In this document: piece after piece, positions 9,503 to 18,214 of the stretch
Numbering within the stretch: position 1 is the stretch's first letter
Layout of the letters: each line of letters starts with the position of its first letter
From: Deminuibacter soli
GTDB lineage: Bacteria; Bacteroidota; Bacteroidia; Chitinophagales; Chitinophagaceae
Direction: 5' to 3'
Assembly (NCBI RefSeq): GCF_003412455.1
Contig: NZ_QTJU01000002.1
Coordinates: 310,001 to 374,000 of the forward strand
DNA length: 64,000 nucleotides
Notes under the pieces: model-generated
What the model saw: the letters and a program-made list of their open reading frames with translations, nothing else
The model's database searches: none
What the model was told of the DNA's origin: nothing
Translations under genes and position numbers: made by a program

Positions 9503-10924
9503 ATGAAAAGAAGAGCGTTTATTCAGCAAACAGCCATGGCATCAGCCGCCCTGGTTGCAACCAAGTATGCAGGAGCTATGACACAATCATCCGACTTTCC
9601 CGTAGTAAGAGTAGGGGCAGGCTTCAGAAAATTCAGCAGCCCGGCAGTAGAAAATCTCATCGCAGATATCAAGAAAAATATTGGCAACAAAGAAATAGCC
9701 TGGCTTTTTGAAAACTGTTTTCCCAATACACTCGATACAACCGTAACGTTTGAAATGATCGATGGAAAGCCGGATACCTATGTAATCACAGGTGATATTG
9801 ATGCCATGTGGCTGCGCGATAGCTCTGCCCAGGTATGGCCTTATATCCCGCTGTGTAAAACCGATAAGGCATTGCAACAGCTGATACAGGGGGTTATTCA
9901 CCGCCAGGCAAAATGTATTATCAAAGATCCGTATGCCAATGCTTTTTATAAAGATGAAACCAAAGAAAGCGAATGGGAAAAAACGGATATCACCGATATG
10001 AAGCCCGGTATTCATGAACGCAAATGGGAGGTAGACAGCCTATGTTACCCCATCCGTTTAAGTTATGGTTACTGGAAACAAACCGGCGACGCCACACCTT
10101 TTGATGCACATTGGCTATCGGCCATGAAGCTTGTGGTGCAGACTTTTAAAACACAACAGCGTTTTGAAGGTAAAGGTCCTTATAGCTTCCAGCGCAAAAC
10201 TGCCTGGGCTACCGATGGCGTTCCACTGGGCGGGTATGGCTATCCCAACAAACCCAATGGCTTAATCTGCTCTATGTTCAGGCCCAGTGATGATGCTACT
10301 ATTTATCCTTATCTCATACCAAGCAACTACTTTGCTTACCGCTCACTGCAGCAGTTAAGTGAAATGGCTGCCGCGCTGCACAGCAACGAACTGGCAGCAA
10401 GTGCAGCAGCCCTTTCTGCACAGGTGAAAAAAGCATTGGACGCATACGCCAAAGCACACCATGCAACCTATGGCGATATCATTGCCTTTGAAACCAATGG
10501 CTACGGCAGCTATAATTTAATGGATGATGCCAATGTGCCTTCTCTGTTGTCATTGCCCTACCTCGGTGCTATGGCGGCTACCGATCCGTTGTATAAAAAC
10601 ACACGCCGTTATGTGCTGAGCAGCGAAAATCCTTTTTACTTTAAAGGCGCAGCCGGACAAGGCATCGGCGGCCCGCACACTGGCCTGGATTATATCTGGC
10701 CTATCAGTATTACCATGCAGGGACTTACCAGCACAGACGAAAAAGAAATCAAAGCCTGTGTTGATATGCTGCAACGTGTACACGCCGGCACCGGGTTCAT
10801 GCACGAATCTTTCCATAAAGACGATGCCAGCAAATTCTCCCGCAAATGGTTTGCCTGGGCAAATACCCTTTTCGGCGAATTTATCTGGAAAGTGTACAGG
10901 GAACATCCACAATTGTTAGCATAA
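9503..10924 (+). CDS. Glycoside hydrolase family 125 (exo-alpha-1,6-mannosidase type)
   Basis: Predicted metal-independent exo-alpha-mannosidase acting on mannans or N-glycan fragments. 473 residues with a twin-arginine-like signal (KRRAFIQ, then a hydrophobic stretch ending near YAGA), so probably exported folded. Family features visible include GDIDAMWLRDSSAQVWPY (about residues 92-109), the NAFYKDETKES region, WEVDSLCYP, and the late GPHTGLDYIWPI and GTGFMHESFHKDD segments. Followed 45 bases downstream by an SGNH hydrolase on the same strand; the two may form a small glycan-degrading unit. Confidence 0.87.
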   Translation: MKRRAFIQQTAMASAALVATKYAGAMTQSSDFPVVRVGAGFRKFSSPAVENLIADIKKNIGNKEIAWLFENCFPNTLDTTVTFEMIDGKPDTYVITGDIDAMWLRDSSAQVWPYIPLCKTDKALQQLIQGVIHRQAKCIIKDPYANAFYKDETKESEWEKTDITDMKPGIHERKWEVDSLCYPIRLSYGYWKQTGDATPFDAHWLSAMKLVVQTFKTQQRFEGKGPYSFQRKTAWATDGVPLGGYGYPNKPNGLICSMFRPSDDATIYPYLIPSNYFAYRSLQQLSEMAAALHSNELAASAAALSAQVKKALDAYAKAHHATYGDIIAFETNGYGSYNLMDDANVPSLLSLPYLGAMAATDPLYKNTRRYVLSSENPFYFKGAAGQGIGGPHTGLDYIWPISITMQGLTSTDEKEIKACVDMLQRVHAGTGFMHESFHKDDASKFSRKWFAWANTLFGEFIWKVYREHPQLLA

Positions 10925-10968
10925 ATCAGTAACGTTATACTTTAAAAACCTGAATACAATAAAGGCAT

Positions 10969-11643
10969 ATGAAAAAAATCCTTGGTGTTGGTTTGCTTGT
11001 AATGCTGATTGCTATGGTTGCGTTTAAAGCAGATAAAAAGAAGAAAGTGGTTTTCTTTGGCGATTCTATCACTGAAGCAGGCGTAAAACCCGGTGGTTAT
11101 ATTACTGTTCTGAAAGATAAACTGGCAAAGGAAAATATCAACGATTACGAACTAGTTGGCGCCGGCATTGGCGGCAATAAGGTATACGATTTATACCTGC
11201 GCATGGAAACCGATGTGTTGGCCCAACAACCAGATATCGTGGTGATTTACGTTGGTGTAAATGATGTGTGGCACAAACGCAGCTTTGGCACGGGTACCGA
11301 CCCTGATAAATTTGAAAAATTCTACAGGGCTATTATCAAAAAGCTGCAGGCACAGAACATTAAAGTGGTGATATGTACACCTGCAACTATCGGTGAACGT
11401 AAAAACTTTACCAATGCACAGGATGGTGAACTGAACCAGTACAGCGAGATTATCCGCAAAATTGCGAAGAGTGAAAGTATACCTGTGGTTGACCTGCGTG
11501 CGTTGTTTACCCAATACCTGCAAACAAATAACCCCGACGATAAAGACAGGGGCGTATTAACGGTAGATGGTGTGCACCTGAACGAAAAAGGCAACAATAT
11601 GGTAGCCGATGAAATGTGGAAAGGCATTACACAGGTGAAATAA
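10969..11643 (+). CDS. SGNH/GDSL-family hydrolase
   Basis: Esterase or lipase-like hydrolase of the SGNH superfamily, 224 residues with an N-terminal signal peptide (residues 1-20). The nucleophile block is GDSITEAG with S33. Block III is GVNDVWH, and the catalytic Asp-x-x-His pair sits in DGVHLNEKG near the C-terminus. The oxyanion glycine is in the block GAGIGGNKV. Substrate is likely an acyl or acetyl group on carbohydrate, suggested by the GH125 gene just upstream (inference). Confidence 0.85.
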   Translation: MKKILGVGLLVMLIAMVAFKADKKKKVVFFGDSITEAGVKPGGYITVLKDKLAKENINDYELVGAGIGGNKVYDLYLRMETDVLAQQPDIVVIYVGVNDVWHKRSFGTGTDPDKFEKFYRAIIKKLQAQNIKVVICTPATIGERKNFTNAQDGELNQYSEIIRKIAKSESIPVVDLRALFTQYLQTNNPDDKDRGVLTVDGVHLNEKGNNMVADEMWKGITQVK

Positions 11644-11666
11644 CGGGCACCTGGACTTTATAAAAG

Positions 11667-11696
11667 AATCCTGGCCAATAGCCGGGATTTTTTTTG
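11667..11696 (+). terminator. Intrinsic terminator after the SGNH hydrolase
   Basis: A 9-bp stem AATCCTGGC/GCCGGGATT with a 5-base loop and eight T. It ends the GH125-SGNH unit just before the convergent hydrolase gene. Confidence 0.8.
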
Positions 11697-11700
11697 CCTG

Positions 11701-12363
11701 TCAGTGCCTGTCATTTGATGGTAGTTGCAGAAAGGATTGCAGGTGCGGTGTAATGCTTGCTGCACAATCCATAACCATCAGGTGTTTGCCACCGGGTATG
11801 GTTACGTTGCATTGTACACGTGCATAGGGCAACATCTTGTCTGCCGTGCCGTGAATATGTAACAGGTTGCCGGGTATTATTGTATTTTTCCAGCGCAGAA
11901 TGGCGCCGAATGCCCAGGTGTTAAAGGGCACAAAGCAGTCTCGGATAATGGAATGAAATGCGTGAATACTCTCTTGTTTTTCTGCACCAAATAACCAGTT
12001 GCAGCGTTGTGCCATTGCGCGCAGCCATGCATCAGGAATGCAGTTGTATACAGGGAAATAACGGGCTGCATGCATCCAGCGGGGCAGTTCCTGCCTGGTT
12101 TTAGCACTGGATATAATCACTGCTTTTATTTGCGGATCTGCTTTTGCCATTTCTACAGCCAGCATACCACCGAAAGATACACCTGCCAATAAAGGATGTG
12201 CTTCAGGGATGGTTTGCCGCAGCCGCTGTGCGTATGATTCCAGCTTTTCATGCGGTAGCGGAATAATCCATGGCACATATACCGGTTTACAAAACGGCAT
12301 ATCCAGGAAACGAAAAACCCGTTCATCGGCACCTAAACCAGATAAGAAGTAAACCTGTTGCAT
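11701..12363 (-). CDS. Alpha/beta hydrolase, downstream tandem copy
   Basis: 220 residues from the ATG at 12363, which aligns with the start of the neighbouring paralogue (QQVYFLSGLGADERVF against KNVYFLSGLGADERMF). A longer frame starting at 12384 adds seven unlikely residues. The nucleophile elbow is GVSFGG (S63); an acid candidate lies in HGTADKMLP and the histidine in GGKHLMVMD, where catalytic residues are expected. No signal peptide, so cytoplasmic. Substrate unknown. The two copies arose by tandem duplication. Confidence 0.8.
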   Translation of the reverse strand: MQQVYFLSGLGADERVFRFLDMPFCKPVYVPWIIPLPHEKLESYAQRLRQTIPEAHPLLAGVSFGGMLAVEMAKADPQIKAVIISSAKTRQELPRWMHAARYFPVYNCIPDAWLRAMAQRCNWLFGAEKQESIHAFHSIIRDCFVPFNTWAFGAILRWKNTIIPGNLLHIHGTADKMLPYARVQCNVTIPGGKHLMVMDCAASITPHLQSFLQLPSNDRH

Positions 12364-12437
12364 GGCAGCGTTATTGGTAAGCAATCAGCATGTGCTTTAT
12401 TGAAAGTAATCAAATAAAGCGCCGTTTTGCTGCCTTG

Positions 12438-13088
12438 TTATGCCATGCCGGTAATATATTTTCGCAAAACTGTTGTTACTTCTGTGGCATGGTCCATCAC
12501 CATTAAATGGGAACCACCTGTAATGGTTTCGTTGCAGTAAACCAATGAATAGGGCAACAGCCTGTCTGCATCGCCGTGAATATGCACCAGGTTGCCGGGT
12601 ACTTCGTTGTTTTGCCAGCTGATGATGGCATCTACTGCCCAGGCATCGAAATAAAGATCGCTGTCGTCGATAATGTGATTCAGTACTTTCTTGGTATCGG
12701 GCTGCAGGGGGCCGAAAAAGTAATCATTCCTTTTTTCAAACCAACGGATAAAATCATGTGGCAGGTACCGGTGCAGGGGCCAGAAACGGCTGAGTTTTAT
12801 CCACGCGGGTATTTCGCTGCGCGTTTTAGCGCTGGAAATGATAATGGCTTTGATGGCATTGTTCAGTTTCGCCATTTCAACGGTAAGCATGCCGCCGAAC
12901 GAAAGACCAACAATACAGGGATTTTCTTCGGGTATGGTCTGCCGCAGCCGGCTGGCATAGGCAGGCAAACTTTCCTGTGGCCCGGGCTGTATCCAGGGTA
13001 CAAACACCGGTTTGCAGAAAGAAAGATCCAGCGCCTGGAACATGCGCTCATCTGCACCCAATCCTGATAAAAAATACACGTTTTTCAT
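12438..13088 (-). CDS. Alpha/beta hydrolase, upstream tandem copy
   Basis: 216 residues from the ATG at 13088. A longer frame to 13151 adds a poorly conserved extension and is rejected by comparison with the paralogue. Nucleophile motif GLSFGG (S63), acid candidate in HGDADRLLP, histidine in GGSHLMVMDH. Similar to the next gene along its whole length (matching blocks ASRLRQTIPEE, IISSAKTR, PGNLVHIHG), 74 bases apart in the same orientation. Cytoplasmic; substrate unknown. Confidence 0.8.
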   Translation of the reverse strand: MKNVYFLSGLGADERMFQALDLSFCKPVFVPWIQPGPQESLPAYASRLRQTIPEENPCIVGLSFGGMLTVEMAKLNNAIKAIIISSAKTRSEIPAWIKLSRFWPLHRYLPHDFIRWFEKRNDYFFGPLQPDTKKVLNHIIDDSDLYFDAWAVDAIISWQNNEVPGNLVHIHGDADRLLPYSLVYCNETITGGSHLMVMDHATEVTTVLRKYITGMA

Positions 13089-13181
13089 GGTACATAAACT
13101 TAATAAAAAAGCGTCACCGGTGCCGCTGTTAACATAAAAATAGCAGTGCAACGGTAACGCCTGTTATGTAGCTGAAAACGG

Positions 13182-14459
13182 TTATTTAAACTCTACGAGG
13201 TAGTAATTCTTTTTGCCCTTTTGTACCAGCAGGTATTTGCTGTGCAGCAACTGGTCGGCTGTTACTTTTTCTGCAATATCACTCACCTTGTTGCGGTTAA
13301 TGCTTACGCCACCGCCCTGTACGGTTTTGCGTGCTTCGCCTTTGCTCGGAAAGATCGTTGTTTCTGCCAGAAAACTTACCACATCAATTCCTTCCTGTAA
13401 TTTGCTGATATCGAAGTCGAACTTTACAATGCCCTGCATGCCTTCAAGATCTTCTACAGAAAGGCTTTCAGCAGGTGCACTCTGGTTAGCGAACAATTTG
13501 GCTGTTGTTTCCAGCGCTTCGTTATAACCTGTTTCACCATGAATGAATACGGTTACTTCTTTTGCCAGCGTTTTCTGTAAATAACGGGCACCGGCATCTT
13601 CGTTGTGTTTGGCTATTACGCCGCTGATAGTAGGCTCGTCGAGGAAGGTGAATATTTTAATCCATTTCTCTGCGTCTGCATCTGTGGCATTTAACCAAAA
13701 CTGGTAAAAATTGTATGGACTTGTTCTGCTGGGATCAAGCCATATGTTACCGGCTTCGCTTTTGCCAAACTTGCCACCATCTGCCTTGGTAATAAGCGGG
13801 CAGGTAAATACAAAGGCTTCGCCATTGGCTTTGCGGCGTACCAGTTCAGTACCGGTGGTCATGTTGCCCCACTGGTCGCTGCCACCCATCTGCAGCTTGC
13901 AGTTCAGGTTTTTGTACAGCCAGTAAAAATCGTATCCCTGCATCAGCTGGTAAGCGAATTCGGTATAGCTGATACCGGTTTCGCCTTCAATACGTTTTTT
14001 CACGCTGTCTTTCGCCATCATATAGTTCACGGTAATGTGCTTACCGGTATCGCGCAAAAATTCAATAAATGAAATGGTTTTAAACCAGTCATAGTTATTG
14101 GTCATCACCGCTGCATTAGGCAGGGCAGGATCGAATTGCAAAAATTTCTCCAGCTGTGCTTTTACACCAGCGATGTTTTTGTTCAGGGTTGCTTCGTCAA
14201 GCAGGTTGCGTTCTGCGCTTTTGCCGCTCGGGTCGCCCACCATGCCGGTAGCGCCGCCAACAAGTGCAATGGGTTTATGCCCTGCTTTTTGCAGGTGCAC
14301 CAGTAATATAATAGGTACCAGGTTGCCAATATGCAAACTGTCGGCCGTAGGGTCAAAACCAATGTAGCCGGTGGTCATTTCCTTTTGCAACTGCGCTTCG
14401 GTGCCGGGCATAATATCCTGTATCATGCCTCTCCAGCGCAGTTCTTCAATTAAATTCAT
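13182..14459 (-). CDS. tyrS: Tyrosyl-tRNA synthetase
   Basis: Charges tRNA-Tyr with tyrosine (class I synthetase). 425 residues from the ATG at 14459 (NLIEELRWRGMIQD); the frame upstream to 14519 would pass through promoter sequence and is rejected. The HIGH-like motif is HIGN at residues 43-46 after GFDPTADSL, the KMSKS-like loop is KFGKS, and a C-terminal S4 RNA-binding domain (about residues 355-425, GEARKTVQGGGVSINRNKV) is present. The length is typical of bacterial TyrS. Confidence 0.96.
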   Translation of the reverse strand: MNLIEELRWRGMIQDIMPGTEAQLQKEMTTGYIGFDPTADSLHIGNLVPIILLVHLQKAGHKPIALVGGATGMVGDPSGKSAERNLLDEATLNKNIAGVKAQLEKFLQFDPALPNAAVMTNNYDWFKTISFIEFLRDTGKHITVNYMMAKDSVKKRIEGETGISYTEFAYQLMQGYDFYWLYKNLNCKLQMGGSDQWGNMTTGTELVRRKANGEAFVFTCPLITKADGGKFGKSEAGNIWLDPSRTSPYNFYQFWLNATDADAEKWIKIFTFLDEPTISGVIAKHNEDAGARYLQKTLAKEVTVFIHGETGYNEALETTAKLFANQSAPAESLSVEDLEGMQGIVKFDFDISKLQEGIDVVSFLAETTIFPSKGEARKTVQGGGVSINRNKVSDIAEKVTADQLLHSKYLLVQKGKKNYYLVEFK

Positions 14460-14476
14460 GCAAAAACTGATTTGCG

Positions 14477-14508
14477 CAAAAATAGCCAAAGGGGGGCAAC
14501 AAAGCAAA
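14477..14508 (-). promoter_or_regulatory. Bacteroidota-type promoter of tyrS
   Basis: On the minus strand TTTG (14508-14505), a 20-base spacer, then TATTTTTG (14484-14477). This matches the TTTG-N(19-21)-TAnnTTTG form and lies just upstream of the chosen start at 14459. Confidence 0.55.
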
Positions 14509-14574
14509 AGGGCCAGCATACGAAATGCCAGGCCCCTGTTTTTATTGATCCTGCTAAGCGAATTGCAGTTGCAT

Positions 14575-14766
14575 TTACGTCAACTGGTTATTGACCGTCA
14601 TTGGCAACCTTACTATCTTATTGATTTTAGTAGTCAGGGTTTTTTCATTGAAACGGATAAGGGCGTTCTTTTTAGCAACTACCCAAATGAGGTTTACCGT
14701 GGCAGGACTTGCAATTTTATTTACCTTGATATTGCTGCATTCCAAAAGTTTGTTCCGTACGTTCAT
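14575..14766 (-). CDS. Possible small protein, unknown
   Basis: A 63-residue frame from the ATG at 14766 (NVRNKLLECSN to MTVNNQLT), basic and lysine-rich, lying in the 490-base gap between tyrS and the RDD gene. Codon choice looks like real coding sequence, and the frame on the opposite strand is less convincing. No domain, signal peptide or helper context is visible; it could be a fragment of a longer gene. The rest of the gap holds nothing I recognise apart from the tyrS promoter. Confidence 0.3.
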   Translation of the reverse strand: MNVRNKLLECSNIKVNKIASPATVNLIWVVAKKNALIRFNEKTLTTKINKIVRLPMTVNNQLT

Positions 14767-14949
14767 GGTTAACTGTTGATGACGCTGCAAACCTACTGCG
14801 GCTGTGGCAGGCGTTACAGGTGTGAGTTAACAGTACACACTGCTTTTTTCCCTCTTGCAGAAATGAAACGAATTGTTTATACTATCAAAATGCTTTTAGC
14901 AGCTCAGGAAGGGGTTGGCCCGTAATTATTTTACCGGCATCTTTGCAGC

Positions 14950-15327
14950 ATGAACAAAGTAGGCATCGGTACACGCGTTATTAATTTCCTGGTAGATACC
15001 CTGTTATTCAGCATTCTCGGATACATTGGCTACAAGGTGAATACTTTTTATGCCTACTACTACCATACGCCGTATTACCCTTTTTACTACTTCTTTTATG
15101 CAGCCTGGTTTGTGTACTATTTAATTTTAGAAGGATTGTTTGCGCGCACGCCTGGTAAACTGCTTTCCATGTCAAAAGTGGTGAACCGCCAGGGCAAACG
15201 GCCGAATTTTGGCCAGATACTGCTGCGTTCCTTGCTGCGTCTTACCTTAATAGACTGCTTCTTTATCCCGTTTCTCGACAAAACACTGCACGATGCGCTG
15301 AGCGGCACCGAAACCGTTGAAGCATGA
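14950..15327 (+). CDS. RDD-family membrane protein
   Basis: 125 residues with the RDD-family layout: an N-terminal segment with the conserved arginine and aspartate (GTRVINFLVDTLLF), a second hydrophobic stretch rich in tyrosine and phenylalanine, then the signature ARTPGKLLSMSKVVN and a C-terminal hydrophobic segment (RLTLIDCFFIPFLDKTLHD). Integral inner-membrane protein of uncertain role; some family members are transport-related. Single-gene unit on the plus strand, convergent with ribE. Confidence 0.8.
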   Translation: MNKVGIGTRVINFLVDTLLFSILGYIGYKVNTFYAYYYHTPYYPFYYFFYAAWFVYYLILEGLFARTPGKLLSMSKVVNRQGKRPNFGQILLRSLLRLTLIDCFFIPFLDKTLHDALSGTETVEA

Positions 15328-15387
15328 TGGCTTAATGGAGTGATGGTGAAATGGCCTGGCAGCCCGATTAGTAAGGTGCAGGCTGCT

Positions 15388-15978
15388 TTAGGCTTTCAGC
15401 TGTTGCATGCGGTAGATGTATTTGCCTACCATATCAAATTCAATATTTACTACGCTGCCTGCTGTTACCTGGCGGATGCTGGTATGGTGATAAGTATAGG
15501 GGATAATGGCTACTGTAAAGCGGTTGCGGGTTACGTTGAAAATGGTTAAGCTGGTGCCATTCAATGAAATGGAGCCTTTTTCTATCACCAGGTGGGCAAA
15601 CTGGTCAGGAAATTCAAAGGTGTATTCCCAGCTGCCGTTAAGGTCGGTTTTGTTTACACAGGTGGCAGTGGTATCTACATGCCCCTGTACAATATGGCCA
15701 TCCAGGCGGCCGTTCATAATCATACAACGCTCCAGGTTTACGGTGTCGCCGGTTTTCCACTGGCCCAGGTTGGTTTTCTGGATGGTTTCGGCAATGGCAG
15801 TTACCTGGTGCGCATCGTTGGCCAGGGCTTCTACGGTAAGACAAACGCCGTCGTGACTGATACTTTGATCAATTTTAAGTTCAGGTGACACAGATGACTG
15901 AATCCAGAAGCTTTTATTGGTGCCGCTGGTGGTAATACCTGTAATAATGCCGGTGGTTTCAACAATTCCTGTAAACAT
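15388..15978 (-). CDS. ribE: Riboflavin synthase, alpha subunit
   Basis: Last step of riboflavin synthesis: dismutation of two 6,7-dimethyl-8-ribityllumazine. 196 residues starting with the diagnostic FTGIVE. Two similar lumazine-binding barrels follow; the first has SHDGVCLTVEAL and the boundary is marked by DGHIVQGHVD. The second barrel has SISLNGTSLT, and the C-terminal trimerisation helix is short. The other rib genes are not nearby, as is common in this phylum. Confidence 0.94.
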   Translation of the reverse strand: MFTGIVETTGIITGITTSGTNKSFWIQSSVSPELKIDQSISHDGVCLTVEALANDAHQVTAIAETIQKTNLGQWKTGDTVNLERCMIMNGRLDGHIVQGHVDTTATCVNKTDLNGSWEYTFEFPDQFAHLVIEKGSISLNGTSLTIFNVTRNRFTVAIIPYTYHHTSIRQVTAGSVVNIEFDMVGKYIYRMQQLKA

Positions 15979-16044
15979 GCAGCGAAGTTAACTCATTAGT
16001 TGATAGCGCAAAAACACGGAATGCAGTGGATAACCGCGAAAAAA

Positions 16045-16076
16045 TTTGTTTTTTATGCAGATTGATTTTACTTTTG
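16045..16076 (+). promoter_or_regulatory. Promoter of rpsU
   Basis: TTTG at 16045-16048, a 20-base spacer, then TACTTTTG at 16069-16076, an excellent match to the Bacteroidota housekeeping promoter. Confidence 0.65.
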
Positions 16077-16091
16077 CTCTCCAAATTTCCT

Positions 16092-16100
16092 AAAGGAGGT
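16092..16100 (+). promoter_or_regulatory. Strong Shine-Dalgarno sequence of rpsU
   Basis: AAAGGAGGT, nearly the full complement of the 16S rRNA 3' tail, ends 8 bases before the rpsU ATG at 16109. Such a site is exceptional in a phylum where most genes lack one. In Bacteroidota the anti-Shine-Dalgarno tail is held in a pocket that includes protein bS21, so a strong site on the bS21 mRNA fits autoregulation: ribosomes lacking bS21 would translate it best (established model for the phylum, applied here by inference). Confidence 0.8.
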
Positions 16101-16108
16101 ATAATACT

Positions 16109-16306
16109 ATGCTGATAATCGACTCAAAAGATTGCGAAAACATTGACAAAGCGCTGAAGAAATACAAGAAAAAGTTCGAAAAGAGCAAAGCCTTGTTGCA
16201 GTTACGCGAGCGTCAGAGCTTTACGAAACCATCTGTAAGGCGTCGCACAGAAGTGTTGAAAGCTATCTACAAACAGAAGGTAGCCAGCGGTAAAATTGAT
16301 GCTTAG
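16109..16306 (+). CDS. rpsU: Ribosomal protein bS21
   Basis: 65 residues, very basic, with the bS21 signature IDKALKKYKKKFEKSKALLQ and a C-terminal RRRTEVLKAIYKQK stretch. Small-subunit protein near the 16S 3' end. Single gene with its own promoter, a strong Shine-Dalgarno site and a strong terminator. Confidence 0.93.
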   Translation: MLIIDSKDCENIDKALKKYKKKFEKSKALLQLRERQSFTKPSVRRRTEVLKAIYKQKVASGKIDA

Positions 16307-16331
16307 TTCAATTTATCAATAATACTTTAAG

Positions 16332-16364
16332 GCCATACAACGCTTTGGTGTTGTATGGCTTTTT
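16332..16364 (+). terminator. Intrinsic terminator of rpsU
   Basis: Perfect 10-bp stem GCCATACAAC/GTTGTATGGC (16332-16341 with 16350-16359), an 8-base loop, then five T. Confidence 0.9.
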
Positions 16365-16425
16365 AGTGCCGCTATGCAAAGGGTGTTCTGCATCAGGATA
16401 AATTCCCGTAATTTTAGCCTGTTGT

Positions 16426-17319
16426 ATGATTGTGCAAAACCCGCATATACAGTTATTTGTCAATTATCTCCGCTTTGAAAAGCGGTACTCCCCGCATACG
16501 GTTACTGCCTATGCTACCGATCTGGAGCAGCTGTATGCCTTCCTGGCCAGTCAATTCGATTCCCCGGCCATCACAGCCGTTACCTCAGGCATGATACGCA
16601 GCTGGATGGCTGAACTGAAAGGAGATAACCAGACTGCCAAATCCATCAACCGCAAAATATCTGCACTTAAATCGTATTTCAAATTTTTACAGAAACAGGG
16701 GCTGGTTACCCAGTCGCCCTTAACTACCATTGTTACTCCCAAAGTAAATAAGCGTTTGCCGGCCTTTGTACAGCAGCAGGAAATGGAAACGCTGTTTAAC
16801 GCCGACCGTTTTGAAGACAGCTGGAAGGGGAGAACCGACCGGCTGGTATTACTGCTGTTTTATCATACCGGTATGCGTGTAAGCGAACTGGTAAACCTGA
16901 AACAAGAGCAGCTGGATGCGCATTACAGCCAGCTGAAAGTGCTGGGTAAAGGCAATAAGGAACGGATAATACCGGTGTCTGCCGCGCTGGTAAAAGAACT
17001 GCAGCAATACATGGCAGACAAGCCCGGGAAGCTGCCCGGTGTAACGCAGCTGTTTGTAAACGCCAGGGGCAAGCCGCTGTATGCCAGGTACGTGTACAGC
17101 GTGGTACAGGCCAAACTCAGCGAAATAACCACATTGCAGAAGAAAAGTCCGCACGTATTACGCCACACCTTTGCCACGCATTTAATGAACAATGGCGCTG
17201 ATTTAAATGCAGTAAAAGAGCTGCTGGGGCATGCCAGTCTTGCCGCCACGCAGGTGTACACGCACAATACCATCGAAAAGTTGAAGGAAGTATTCCGGAA
17301 GGCACATCCCAAGGCATAA
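16426..17319 (+). CDS. xerC: Tyrosine recombinase XerC/XerD family
   Basis: Resolves chromosome dimers at dif by tyrosine-mediated strand exchange. 297 residues: N-terminal SAM-like core-binding domain (about 5-90), then the catalytic domain (about 110-290). The full catalytic set is visible: R151 in HTGMRVSEL, K175 in LGKGNKER, H243xxR246 in HVLRHTFATH, H269 in GHAS and nucleophile Y278 in QVYTHNT. Full length and with no phage or integron context, so a housekeeping Xer enzyme is likelier than a mobile-element integrase. XerC versus XerD cannot be settled from one copy. Confidence 0.88.
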   Translation: MIVQNPHIQLFVNYLRFEKRYSPHTVTAYATDLEQLYAFLASQFDSPAITAVTSGMIRSWMAELKGDNQTAKSINRKISALKSYFKFLQKQGLVTQSPLTTIVTPKVNKRLPAFVQQQEMETLFNADRFEDSWKGRTDRLVLLLFYHTGMRVSELVNLKQEQLDAHYSQLKVLGKGNKERIIPVSAALVKELQQYMADKPGKLPGVTQLFVNARGKPLYARYVYSVVQAKLSEITTLQKKSPHVLRHTFATHLMNNGADLNAVKELLGHASLAATQVYTHNTIEKLKEVFRKAHPKA

Positions 17320-17526
17320 AAGCGTGCAACAAGCGTCAAGGCCACCCGCAAACAGCTGCCCGTCAACGGCTGTGTTTTTCTTCTAAAATCACCTTAAAAT
17401 TCCGGCTGTAACTTGATTATTTCATATGGTATAATTACCTTCAGTATTCCCGTTAAGTTCTGTTTTTATGGTTTAAAATCTACTCTTAAGTTCTTTCATT
17501 TATTGTTCACCTAAAAGCGATTCGCT

Positions 17527-17826
17527 ATGAACGTTAACATCCAAACTGTACACTTTGATGCAGATGTAAAACTGATTGATTACGTGAGTAAAAAACTGCA
17601 AAAGATCAACACCTTTCATGACAGGATCATCAAAGTGGATGTGTTTCTTAAACTGGACAATGTTGTGCACACCATTAAAGACAAAATCGCTGAAATCCGG
17701 GTTCATGTGCCACGGCAGAACTTTTTCGTGAAAGTTTCTTCCAAATCATTTGAAGAATCTTTCGATGCGGCACTGGATTCATTGTTTAATCAAATAAAAC
17801 GCAAGAAAGACAAGCAAGCAGCTTAA
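17527..17826 (+). CDS. hpf: Ribosome hibernation-promoting factor, short form
   Basis: 99-residue HPF/RaiA-family protein that binds in the mRNA/tRNA channel of idle 30S subunits. Visible features are NIQTVHFDADVKLIDYVSKKL at the N-terminus, HDRIIKVDVFLKL, and the basic C-terminal helix IKRKKDKQ. The short length marks it as HPF or YfiA-like rather than the long dimerising form. Followed immediately by a strong terminator. Confidence 0.88.
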   Translation: MNVNIQTVHFDADVKLIDYVSKKLQKINTFHDRIIKVDVFLKLDNVVHTIKDKIAEIRVHVPRQNFFVKVSSKSFEESFDAALDSLFNQIKRKKDKQAA

Positions 17827-17837
17827 AAAAATCATTC

Positions 17838-17862
17838 AAAGGCCCTCCGGGGCCTTTTTTTT
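17838..17862 (+). terminator. Intrinsic terminator of hpf
   Basis: GC-rich stem AAAGGCCC/GGGGCCTTT with a tiny loop and eight T, 12 bases after the hpf stop. Confidence 0.88.
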
Positions 17863-17878
17863 ATAATAATTTTGCGCC

Positions 17879-18148
17879 ATGCGAGTGATTATATGTTTAG
17901 CGGCAGCCGTAACACTAACGGTTTTGACTGCATGCGGAAGGCACAAGGTAGCAGATATACGCGCCCATATCATTGAGCGAAGGATGTCGAATGATGGCCG
18001 TTTACTGATCAGGTATCTCTTCAAAAAGCAAGGCACTTTGGTAGTGGATAGTGCTGAGTTTGAGCATGAAACAGTTGTTCCGCACGATTCTGTAAAGGTA
18101 ATTTTTACACCGGGCGATTCTTCAGAACATAAGCTGGTATTGCCTTAA
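17879..18148 (+). CDS. Small lipoprotein, unknown function
   Basis: 89 residues with a lipoprotein signal peptide: a hydrophobic stretch followed by the lipobox LTAC (cysteine near residue 19). The mature part of about 70 residues is beta-rich (RRMSNDGRLLIRYLF, GTLVVDSAEFEHE). Envelope-anchored, family not recognised. Starts only 16 bases after the hpf terminator, so it needs its own promoter overlapping that terminator. Confidence 0.65.
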   Translation: MRVIICLAAAVTLTVLTACGRHKVADIRAHIIERRMSNDGRLLIRYLFKKQGTLVVDSAEFEHETVVPHDSVKVIFTPGDSSEHKLVLP

Positions 18149-18214
18149 CACACCCCCGGAAAATGAAGGCAAAAAAATGTTTTAAAAAACATTCGAAAAT
18201 TTTCCATTCAAAAT

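Noticed and set aside
16426-17319. Integrase of a mobile element
   Set aside because: No attachment repeats, excisionase or phage genes nearby; fits the housekeeping Xer recombinase.
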